Below are positions 36,140 through 43,133 of a stretch of DNA of 64,000 nt, piece by piece. Source of the stretch: Abyssibius alkaniclasticus. GTDB lineage: Bacteria > Pseudomonadota > Alphaproteobacteria > Rhodobacterales > Rhodobacteraceae. The notes below the pieces were generated by a model. The model was not told where the DNA came from. It saw only the letters and a list, made by a program, of their open reading frames with translations, and made no database searches. The stretch covers positions 1,148,501 through 1,212,500 of the forward strand of contig NZ_CP095732.1 in NCBI RefSeq assembly GCF_020447305.1, given 5' to 3'. The position numbers were made by a program, and so were the translations under genes. How positions within the stretch are numbered: the stretch's first letter is position 1; each line of letters begins with the position of its first letter.

Positions 36140-36649
36140 ATGGCTGGCAGCCAAAAGTTTATAGCGAGAAACCGCGCCCCACGCGTGCAGATCGAGTATG
36201 ATGTAGAAGTTTACGGCGCAGAAAAGAAGATGCAGCTGCCATTCGTGATGGGCGTGATGTCAGACCTTTCCGGCAAGTCGGAAGAGCCACTGCCCGCCGT
36301 GGCAGACCGCAAGTTTCTGGAAATCGACATCGACAATTTCGATGATCGCATGAAATCCATGAAGCCGCGCGTGGCCTTTTCGGTGCCCAACACGCTGACG
36401 GGCGAGGGCAATATGCCTGTCGATATCACCTTTGACAGCATGGACGATTTTACCCCCGCCTCGATTGCGCGCAAGGTCGAGCCGCTGCGCAAGCTGCTGG
36501 AGGCGCGCACCCAGCTTTCCAACCTGATGACCTATATGGACGGGAAAACCGGGGCCGAGGATTTGATGGCGAAAATCACCCAGGACCCGGCGCTGCTGAA
36601 GGCGCTGGCCGCCACCCCGAAACCCAAATCTGATGCGGCGGAGGAATAA
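36140..36649 (+). CDS. tssB: T6SS contractile sheath small subunit TssB
   Basis: The 169-residue protein pairs with TssC to form the contractile sheath. SQKFIARNRAPRVQIEYDVE, LPFVMGVMSDLSGKS and FTPASIARKVEPLRKLLEAR match the VipA/ImpB family. A good ribosome site (AGGAAGGAGA) precedes ATG 36140. The first 48 residues are almost identical to the N-terminus of the giant fusion protein at 47.7 kb, although the DNA differs at many third positions, so the two copies are an old duplication under strong selection. tssC follows after 2 bases. Confidence 0.97.
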   Translation: MAGSQKFIARNRAPRVQIEYDVEVYGAEKKMQLPFVMGVMSDLSGKSEEPLPAVADRKFLEIDIDNFDDRMKSMKPRVAFSVPNTLTGEGNMPVDITFDSMDDFTPASIARKVEPLRKLLEARTQLSNLMTYMDGKTGAEDLMAKITQDPALLKALAATPKPKSDAAEE

Positions 36650-36651
36650 GA

Positions 36652-38145
36652 ATGGCTGAAGCTGAAAAACAAGCCGAAGGTGGGGCAACGAAAACCATCT
36701 TTGCGAATGAGGAATTTGCAGGCCTGCTGCAAAAGGAGTTTCGCCCGAAATCCGACTCGGCGCGCACTGCGGTTGAACAGGCGGTAAAAACCCTGGCCGA
36801 GCAGGCGCTGGCCAATACGAATCTGGTATCGGATGACGCGCTGAAGACCATCGAAGGCATTATCGCCGCGATCGACAAGACGCTGACCGCACAGGTGAAT
36901 GAAATTCTCCATCACGAAGATTTTCAGAAGCTGGAAAGCGCCTGGCGCGGCCTGTCCTATCTGGTGAACAACACCGAAACCGACGAAATGCTGAAAATTC
37001 GCGTGCTGAACATTTCCAAGAAGGATTTGGGCAAGACGCTGAAAAAGTTCAAAGGCACCGCTTGGGACCAGTCGCCGATTTTCAAGAAGCTGTATGAAGA
37101 AGAATATGGCCAGTTCGGTGGCGCGCCCTATGGCTGCCTGATGGGCGATTACTATTTCGACCATTCACCGCCCGATGTGGAACTGCTTGGCGAGATGTCG
37201 AAAATCGCCGCTGCGGCACATGCCCCCTTCCTGACCGGGGCCGAGCCGACATTGTTCCAGATGGATAGCTGGTCGGAGCTTGCCAATCCGCGCGATCTGA
37301 CCAAAATCTTCCAGACACCGGAATATGCCGCATGGCGCAGCCTGCGCGAAAGCCAGGAAGCGCAATATGTCGGCCTTGCCATGCCGCGCTTCCTGGGCCG
37401 TTTGCCCTATGGCTCCAAAACCGACCCGGTCGAGGATTTCTCGTTCGAGGAAGACACCGATGGCTCGGACCATTCCAAATATGGCTGGGTGAACGCCGCC
37501 TATGGCATGGCCACGAACATCACGCGTTCGTTCAAAATGTATGGCTGGTGCACGCGAATCCGCGGTGTTGAAAGCGGCGGCACGGTTGAAAACCTGCCCA
37601 CGCATACTTTCCCGTCGGATGATGGGGGCGTGGACATGAAATGCCCGACCGAGATTGCGATTTCCGACCGTCGTGAGGCAGAGCTTGCCAATAACGGCCT
37701 GATGCCGCTGATTCACCGCAAGAACTCGGATATGGCGGCCTTTATCGGCGCGCAATCGCTGCACAAACCCGCCGAATATGACGATCCGGACGCGACCGCC
37801 AACGCCAATCTTGGTGCGCGTCTGCCCTATCTGTTTGCCACCTGCCGCTTTGCGCATTATCTGAAATGTATCGTGCGCGACAAGCTCGGCTCGTTCAAAG
37901 AGCGCGAAGCCATGCAGAACTGGCTACAGGAATGGATCAACAACTATGTTGATTTCAACGCCGACATTTCGTCGGAAGAGGTAAAGGCTGAAAGACCGTT
38001 GGCCGCTGCTGAAGTGGTCGTCGAGGAGGTCGAGGGCAACCCCGGTTATTACTCTTCGAAGTTCTTCCTTCGCCCGCACTATCAGCTGGAGGGGCTGTCA
38101 GTTTCGCTACGTTTGGTTTCGAAACTACCGTCAGAAAAAGGCTGA
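36652..38145 (+). CDS. tssC: T6SS contractile sheath large subunit TssC
   Basis: The 497-residue protein is a full-length VipB/ImpC. Recognisable parts are ILHHEDFQKLESAWRGLSYL, GMATNITRSFKMYGWCTRIRG and the C-terminal domain (RFAHYLKCIVRDKLGSFKER, then VEGNPGYYSSKFFLRPHYQL) that makes the interlocking strands of the sheath. This C-terminal part is complete here, in contrast to the TssC-like region of the fusion protein at 47.7 kb. It starts 2 bases after tssB and is followed by a strong hairpin before hcp. Confidence 0.97.
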   Translation: MAEAEKQAEGGATKTIFANEEFAGLLQKEFRPKSDSARTAVEQAVKTLAEQALANTNLVSDDALKTIEGIIAAIDKTLTAQVNEILHHEDFQKLESAWRGLSYLVNNTETDEMLKIRVLNISKKDLGKTLKKFKGTAWDQSPIFKKLYEEEYGQFGGAPYGCLMGDYYFDHSPPDVELLGEMSKIAAAAHAPFLTGAEPTLFQMDSWSELANPRDLTKIFQTPEYAAWRSLRESQEAQYVGLAMPRFLGRLPYGSKTDPVEDFSFEEDTDGSDHSKYGWVNAAYGMATNITRSFKMYGWCTRIRGVESGGTVENLPTHTFPSDDGGVDMKCPTEIAISDRREAELANNGLMPLIHRKNSDMAAFIGAQSLHKPAEYDDPDATANANLGARLPYLFATCRFAHYLKCIVRDKLGSFKEREAMQNWLQEWINNYVDFNADISSEEVKAERPLAAAEVVVEEVEGNPGYYSSKFFLRPHYQLEGLSVSLRLVSKLPSEKG

Positions 38146-38154
38146 TTATGAACT

Positions 38155-38180
38155 GGGCCCGGGGGTTCGCCCCCTGGTCC
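38155..38180 (+). other. Intercistronic UUCG-loop hairpin between tssC and hcp
   Basis: GGGCCCGGGGG (38155-38165) and CCCCCTGGTCC (38170-38180) pair with one mismatch and one G-T pair around a TTCG tetraloop. No T-tract follows. Such hairpins often protect or separate segments of a polycistronic message, here just upstream of the highly expressed tube gene hcp. Confidence 0.6.
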
Positions 38181-38229
38181 GCCGCAACCGTAACATTAAC
38201 GGATACGACCATATCACAGGAGAGATATC

Positions 38230-38769
38230 ATGGCATTTGACGCATTTGCATTTTTTACAGCCAGTGCTGACAAAGACAAGGTTCCCGGCGAAACGCTTGA
38301 CGCTGGCTACAAAGACAAGGGCGCATGGGAGCTGATCAGCTTTTCCTTCGGCGCCGAAAACGTGATCAATATCGGTTCTAGCTCGGGCGGCGGTGGCGCT
38401 GGTAAAGCCACCTTCAAAGAGTTCAGCATGACCAAGAAAACCGACACAGGCTCGCCGGGCATTTTCCAGCAGCTCTGCGTTGGCCGCCATTTCGACGAAA
38501 TGCTGGTCGAGCTTCGCCGTTCCGGCGGTGCTGCCGATAAATCCGGCGCGATCTTCATGCGCTTCTCCTTCAAACACGTCATGGTGCAAGACATTGAATG
38601 GTCTGGCTCGGACGGTGATGACATCTGCGAAGAAAGCATCACCTACCAGTATGGCGCGATGAAGGTCGAATACATCCCGCAGAAGGTGGATGGTTCGATG
38701 GATACCGGCAAAACCAAAAAAGCCGAATGGAGCCGCGTGCTCAACACTGCGAAATACGCGGTCGCCTAA
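38230..38769 (+). CDS. hcp: T6SS tube protein Hcp (TssD)
   Basis: The 179-residue protein stacks as hexameric rings forming the inner tube. Visible family features are WELISFSFGAENVINIGSSS, GKATFKEFSMTKKTDTGSPG and the late ESITYQYGAMKVEYIPQ. It has an own ribosome site (CAGGAGAGATATC before ATG 38230). The gene is bracketed by three hairpins (38155-38180, 38780-38803 and 38825-38846), which fits the need for much higher Hcp levels than its neighbours. Confidence 0.97.
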   Translation: MAFDAFAFFTASADKDKVPGETLDAGYKDKGAWELISFSFGAENVINIGSSSGGGGAGKATFKEFSMTKKTDTGSPGIFQQLCVGRHFDEMLVELRRSGGAADKSGAIFMRFSFKHVMVQDIEWSGSDGDDICEESITYQYGAMKVEYIPQKVDGSMDTGKTKKAEWSRVLNTAKYAVA

Positions 38770-38779
38770 ATCTGATTGC

Positions 38780-38803
38780 GGCGGCAGGCTTAAACCTGCC
38801 GCC
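38780..38803 (+). other. Hairpin 1 downstream of hcp
   Basis: GGCGGCAGG (38780-38788) pairs perfectly with CCTGCCGCC (38795-38803) around a 6-base loop, 11 bases after the hcp stop. There is no T-tract, so it is more likely a message-stabilising or attenuating element than a complete terminator. Confidence 0.6.
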
Positions 38804-38824
38804 AGAATCGGGCCAGCTAAACCT

Positions 38825-38846
38825 CGCGGCGCCTTTGTGCGCCGCG
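38825..38846 (+). other. Hairpin 2 downstream of hcp
   Basis: CGCGGCGC (38825-38832) pairs perfectly with GCGCCGCG (38839-38846) around CTTTGT. It ends 14 bases before the ribosome site of the next gene. Confidence 0.6.
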
Positions 38847-38868
38847 ATGCAATGCGCCTTGGGGAGGT

Positions 38869-39717
38869 ATGAGTGTGGCTGCTGAAGATATTCTGAAAAC
38901 GGGCAGCATTGCTGAAACTATGGCCGCCCTGACCGACCAGGTGCGCAAAAACCCCGCCGATGCGCGCGGGCGGATTTTCATCTTTCAAATGTATTGTGTG
39001 CTGGGTGCCTGGGAAAAGGCGCTGACCCAGCTCAAGGTTTGTGGCGAGCTTGACGCCGGCACCCTGTCGATGGTGCAAACCTATCGCGAGGCGATTGCCT
39101 GCGAAATGATGCGCGAAAAGGTCTTTGCCGGTAAAAAGGCGCCGCTGGTCTTTGGCCAGCCGGAAAACTGGATCGCGCTGCTTATTCAGGCGCTGGAGCC
39201 TGCCGCGCGTGGGGACGGCGCCGCCGCTGCCGCCTTGCGTGAAAAAGCCTTTGAGGACGCACCCGCCATTGATGGCACGCTGAACGGTGAACCTTTCGCG
39301 TGGGTCGCCGATGCCGATAGCCGCCTTGGCCCGGTTTGCGAGCTTATCCTGAACGGCAAGTATTACTGGGCGCCGTTTTCCAATATCAAACGCATCCAGA
39401 TCGAAGAGCCGACAGATTTGCGCGACAGGGTCTGGACCCCTGCCAATATCATGTTCGCCACGGGCGGTGAATCGGTCGCCTTCATTCCCACGCGCTACCC
39501 CGGCGCCGGGGCTTCAGACAGTGATGATGTGCGCCTTGCACGGCTGACCGACTGGCAGGATATTGGCGCGGAAACCTATTTGGGCGCCGGCCAGAAGCTG
39601 TTTGCCACCGATGGCGGCGATTTCGGCGTGATGGATATTCGCGCGCTGGACTTGAACCTGCCCGAGCCCGAAGAGATGCCGGAAGATGAGGCTGAAGCCG
39701 AGGTGAAGGATGGCTAA
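38869..39717 (+). CDS. tagJ: T6SS accessory protein TagJ (ImpE family)
   Basis: The product of up to 282 residues is an ImpE/TagJ protein. The N-terminal TPR-like part (NPADARGRIFIFQMYCVLGA, WEKALTQLKVCGELD) is followed by the ImpE domain (ICELILNGKYYWAPF-like LILNGKYYWAPFSNIKRIQI, WTPANIMFATGGESVAFIPT). TagJ is known to bind TssB and aid sheath handling. ATG 38869 is only 1 base after the strong GGGGAGG at 38861-38867. The in-frame GTG 38875 has an ideal 7-base spacing and may be the real start (280 residues). The end overlaps tssE by 8 bases. Confidence 0.9.
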   Translation: MSVAAEDILKTGSIAETMAALTDQVRKNPADARGRIFIFQMYCVLGAWEKALTQLKVCGELDAGTLSMVQTYREAIACEMMREKVFAGKKAPLVFGQPENWIALLIQALEPAARGDGAAAAALREKAFEDAPAIDGTLNGEPFAWVADADSRLGPVCELILNGKYYWAPFSNIKRIQIEEPTDLRDRVWTPANIMFATGGESVAFIPTRYPGAGASDSDDVRLARLTDWQDIGAETYLGAGQKLFATDGGDFGVMDIRALDLNLPEPEEMPEDEAEAEVKDG

Positions 39718-40204
39718 TCAGGGCGATCTTGAGCGGCTTCAACCCTCGCTGCTCGACCGATTGACCGATGACAACCCTTCGGAGGTAAAGGAATCGGCGC
39801 GCGAGCGGGTGATCGACATGCGCCGGCTGAAAGAGATCGTCATGCGCGATCTTGGCTGGCTGCTCAACACCGTGAACCAGGATCTTGCCATCCCGGCCGA
39901 TACCTACCCCTATGCGGCAAAATCCACGCTGAATTATGGCATTACCGATGTATCGGGCAAGCGCGCGGTCGAGGCGCGGCCCTATGAATTGGAGCGGATG
40001 CTGCACGCCGCCATCGAAGCCTTCGAGCCGCGTATCATAAAGGGCAGTTTGCAGGTTGACCTGTCGGCCGGTGATATCGGGGCCGCGTCGCGGATTGTGT
40101 TCAATATCAACGCCGATCTTTGGGCGGAGCCCGTGCCGATGGAGGTGTATCTGCGCACCGAACTCGATGTCGCATCGGGCAATATGGTGGTGAACAAGGC
40201 CTGA
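39710..40204 (+). CDS. tssE: T6SS baseplate wedge protein TssE (gp25-like)
   Basis: The 164-residue protein is the gp25-like baseplate component that starts sheath polymerisation. The segment LLDRLTDDNPSEVKES, the block VMRDLGWLLNTVNQDLAI and IIKGSLQVDL are typical. A conserved arginine pair and the late LRTELDVASGNM match the ImpF/TssE family. The ATG lies inside the end of tagJ and the stop is 1 base before tssF, a compact arrangement of baseplate genes. Confidence 0.95.
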   Translation: MANQGDLERLQPSLLDRLTDDNPSEVKESARERVIDMRRLKEIVMRDLGWLLNTVNQDLAIPADTYPYAAKSTLNYGITDVSGKRAVEARPYELERMLHAAIEAFEPRIIKGSLQVDLSAGDIGAASRIVFNINADLWAEPVPMEVYLRTELDVASGNMVVNKA

Positions 40205-40205
40205 C

Positions 40206-42092
40206 ATGGACACCCGGCTTCTCAAACATTATGAACAGGAACTCGCCTATATGCGCGAGATGGGCGAGGAATTCGCCGAGAGCTACCCGAAAATCGCCGC
40301 CCGCCTTGGCATGGACGGGATCGAAATTCGCGACCCCTATGTCGAACGGCTGATGGAAGGCTTTGCCTTCATGGCGGCCCGCGTGCAGCTTGAACTCGAT
40401 CTGCAATATCCGGTGCTGACCCAGCATTTGCTGGAAATCGTCTATCCGCATTACCTGGCCCCGACACCTTCGATGATGATCGCCAAATTCGTGCCCGACC
40501 CGGCACAGGGCGGCATGGATGAAGGCTTTCTGATGAAGCGCGGCGCGACCCTGCGCAGCCCTTTGAGCGCGGGCGATGTGACCGCCTGCCAGTTTACCAC
40601 CGCGCATGATGTAACGCTTTGGCCAATCGAAATTGCCGAGGCCGAATATATCGACGGGCGCGGGGATGTGGTTGCCGCCGGGCTTGGTGGCAATAAAGAG
40701 GCCAAGGCCGCCGTGCGCCTGCGCCTCAGAGCCCTTGGTCAGGCCAAGCTGGGTGAATTGCCGCTGGATAAGCTGACCCTGTTCATGACCGGCACCGGCT
40801 GGCAGCCCTGGCGGCTTTACGAGCATCTGGCCAATGATGGCGTGGGCATCGGTGGCCGCTCCATCAACCGCCGTGCCGATTGGAGCCATGTGAACCCGCC
40901 CGGCGGCATTGCGGCCAAAGGCTTCGCCCCCAACGAGGCGATGTTGCCCTTCCCCGGCCAAAGCTTTGATGGCTATCGGCTGTTGCAGGAATATTTCGCC
41001 CTGCCGAACCGGTTTTTCTTTGTCGAACTGTCCGGGCTGAAGCCGATCATCAAGAAGGTTCAGAAGGAAAACGCGGTCGATATCTATATTCTGCTGTCAC
41101 AATCGGTTGGCAGTTTGAAAACCCTGATCGAGCCTGCGAGTTTCGAGCTTTTTGCCACGCCTGCCATCAACCTGTTTGAAAAACGCTGCGACCGCGTGCA
41201 TGTCGATGGGCGCGATGTGGACTATCACGTTGTGCCCGACCGCACAGCACCACTGGATTTCGAGATATTCGAAATTCAGGATGTGCGCGGGATCAGCGCC
41301 GAGGGCAAGGATGACGTGCCGTTTCAGGCCTTCTATTCGGCCAATGATTTTACCGCCGCCGGTGAAAGCCACAGCGCCTATTACACCTTGCGCCGCCGGA
41401 TGCGCCAGCGCAGCGAACGCCAGCGGTTGAAGGGCACGCGCACCTCGTATCTGGGCAGTGATACCTTCATCAACATGGTCGACCAGAATCAGGCGCCCTA
41501 TGGGCCGGATATCGACCAGCTTGCGATCAAGGCGATCTGCTCCAACCGCGACCTGCCGCTTTTGCTGAATACCGGCAAGCCGGAGGGCGATTTTGTGCTG
41601 CCCGATGGCGGCCCGGTGAAGGCAACCGTGGCCATCACCCCCATCACCCGCCCGCGCGCCAGCCTTGCGGTGGAAAGCGACAGTGCCTGGCGGCTGATCT
41701 CGCATCTCAGCCTCAACTATATCTCCATATCGCAAACCGATCGGGGCGAGCCTGCCTCGGCCCTGCGCGAGTTGTTGGGCGTCTATGGCCCCCTGGGTGA
41801 CAAGGCGCTGTCAAAGCAGCTTGAGGGCATTACAAAACTGTCGACCCGCCCGATTGTGCGGCGCATGGCCGATGGGGTGCTTTCAACCGCCGTGCGCGGG
41901 CTGGAAGTGACGATTGAGTTTGACGAAAGTTTTTATGAGGGCACCGGCGTTTACCTGTTGGGCGCGGTGCTGCAACAGTTTTTTGCGCGGTATGTTGCGG
42001 TGAATTCCTTTACCGAAACCGTTATTATCAGCCCCGACCGAGGAGAGATTGCCCGATGGCCAGCGATGAGCGGGAGGCGCCAGGTGCTGTAA
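40206..42092 (+). CDS. tssF: T6SS baseplate protein TssF (ImpG/VasA)
   Basis: The 628-residue protein begins LLKHYEQELAYMREMGEEFA, the signature N-terminus of TssF, and has FMAARVQLELDLQYPVLTQH early on. With TssG and TssE it forms the baseplate wedge. The C-terminus (FARYVAVNSFTETVI) is the usual end. The gene starts 1 base after tssE, and its 3' end overlaps tssG by 37 bases, so translation of the two is coupled. Confidence 0.96.
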   Translation: MDTRLLKHYEQELAYMREMGEEFAESYPKIAARLGMDGIEIRDPYVERLMEGFAFMAARVQLELDLQYPVLTQHLLEIVYPHYLAPTPSMMIAKFVPDPAQGGMDEGFLMKRGATLRSPLSAGDVTACQFTTAHDVTLWPIEIAEAEYIDGRGDVVAAGLGGNKEAKAAVRLRLRALGQAKLGELPLDKLTLFMTGTGWQPWRLYEHLANDGVGIGGRSINRRADWSHVNPPGGIAAKGFAPNEAMLPFPGQSFDGYRLLQEYFALPNRFFFVELSGLKPIIKKVQKENAVDIYILLSQSVGSLKTLIEPASFELFATPAINLFEKRCDRVHVDGRDVDYHVVPDRTAPLDFEIFEIQDVRGISAEGKDDVPFQAFYSANDFTAAGESHSAYYTLRRRMRQRSERQRLKGTRTSYLGSDTFINMVDQNQAPYGPDIDQLAIKAICSNRDLPLLLNTGKPEGDFVLPDGGPVKATVAITPITRPRASLAVESDSAWRLISHLSLNYISISQTDRGEPASALRELLGVYGPLGDKALSKQLEGITKLSTRPIVRRMADGVLSTAVRGLEVTIEFDESFYEGTGVYLLGAVLQQFFARYVAVNSFTETVIISPDRGEIARWPAMSGRRQVL

Positions 42093-43108
42093 GCCCGGTT
42101 TCCCGGCTTGGCGAGCATCCGGAACACTACCATGTCTTTCAGGCGTTGCGCCTGATCGAGGCCGCCTATGGTGACAGCCCGCGCCTTGGGCGCTCGACCC
42201 GTCCCAAGCAGGATCCGGTGCGCCTCAAGCAGCGGGTGGATATGGCCTTTGCGCCCTCGACCATAACCAAATTCCGGCCGCGCGCGGGCAAGAACGGCGC
42301 GCCGGGCGAGGTGGTTCAGCTGATGTTCGGCATGTTCGGCCCCAACGGCCCGCTGCCGCTGCACCTGACCGAATACACCCGCAACCGTGTGCATTCGCAC
42401 CGCGACCCGACCATGTCGGCCTTTGCCGATATTTTCCATCACCGAATGCTGAGCCTGCTTTACCGCGCCTATGCCTCGGCCAGCCCGGCGGCCAGCTTTG
42501 ATCGGCACGGCGAAGATGACCCTTTTGCCGATATGGTGGCATCGCTGGTCGGGCTGAAGGGCCGCAGCTTTGACGGGCGCGATGAAATGCCCGACCTTGC
42601 CAAGCTGCGCTATGCCGGGCGGCTGGCACAGGGGGCAAAAAACGAAGAAGGGCTTGTGGCGCTGGTGGCCGGCTATTTCGGCACACCCGCCCGGCTGGAA
42701 ACCTTTATCGGCTGCTGGCTGGAACTGGACCGGCAAGACACATGGCAGTTGGGCGATGCGCGCAACCCCGCACGGCTGGGGCAGACCTGCTCGCTTGGCT
42801 CCAAGGTCTGGACCCGCCATGCCAAATTCCGCTTTGCCATCGGCCCGGTTTCACTGGCCGATTACAAGCGCCTTTTGCCCGATGGCACAAGCCTGGGCCG
42901 TTTGCGCGCGCTTGTGCGCAACTATCTGGGCGACACATATGATTGGGATGTCAACCTGATCCTCAAGAAGGGCGAAGCCGAGCCGCTGAAACTGGGTGAG
43001 CAAGGCCAGTTGGGCTGGACAACCTGGCTGGGCAACACACCAAAAGACCGGGATCTTGATGATCTCTACCTCAATCCGCATTCAAGCCCGCATGTAAGCG
43101 CCGCATAA
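42056..43108 (+). CDS. tssG: T6SS baseplate protein TssG (ImpH/VasB)
   Basis: The 350-residue product shows FQALRLIEAAYGDSPRLGRS, VDMAFAPSTITKFRPR and MFGMFGPNGPLPLHLTEYTR, characteristic of TssG. It then has FHHRMLSLLYRAYASASPA and a C-terminal QLGWTTWLG. It is the partner of TssF in the baseplate wedge. ATG 42056 follows AGGAGAG within the tssF coding region. clpV follows after 25 bases. Confidence 0.96.
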   Translation: MASDEREAPGAVSPVSRLGEHPEHYHVFQALRLIEAAYGDSPRLGRSTRPKQDPVRLKQRVDMAFAPSTITKFRPRAGKNGAPGEVVQLMFGMFGPNGPLPLHLTEYTRNRVHSHRDPTMSAFADIFHHRMLSLLYRAYASASPAASFDRHGEDDPFADMVASLVGLKGRSFDGRDEMPDLAKLRYAGRLAQGAKNEEGLVALVAGYFGTPARLETFIGCWLELDRQDTWQLGDARNPARLGQTCSLGSKVWTRHAKFRFAIGPVSLADYKRLLPDGTSLGRLRALVRNYLGDTYDWDVNLILKKGEAEPLKLGEQGQLGWTTWLGNTPKDRDLDDLYLNPHSSPHVSAA

Positions 43109-43133
43109 CAATTCAGGGAGCAAAACCGAAGCT

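Noticed and set aside
38155-38846. Hairpins around hcp as intrinsic terminators
   Set aside because: None is followed by a T-tract and the downstream genes are required parts of the same system, so full termination is unlikely.
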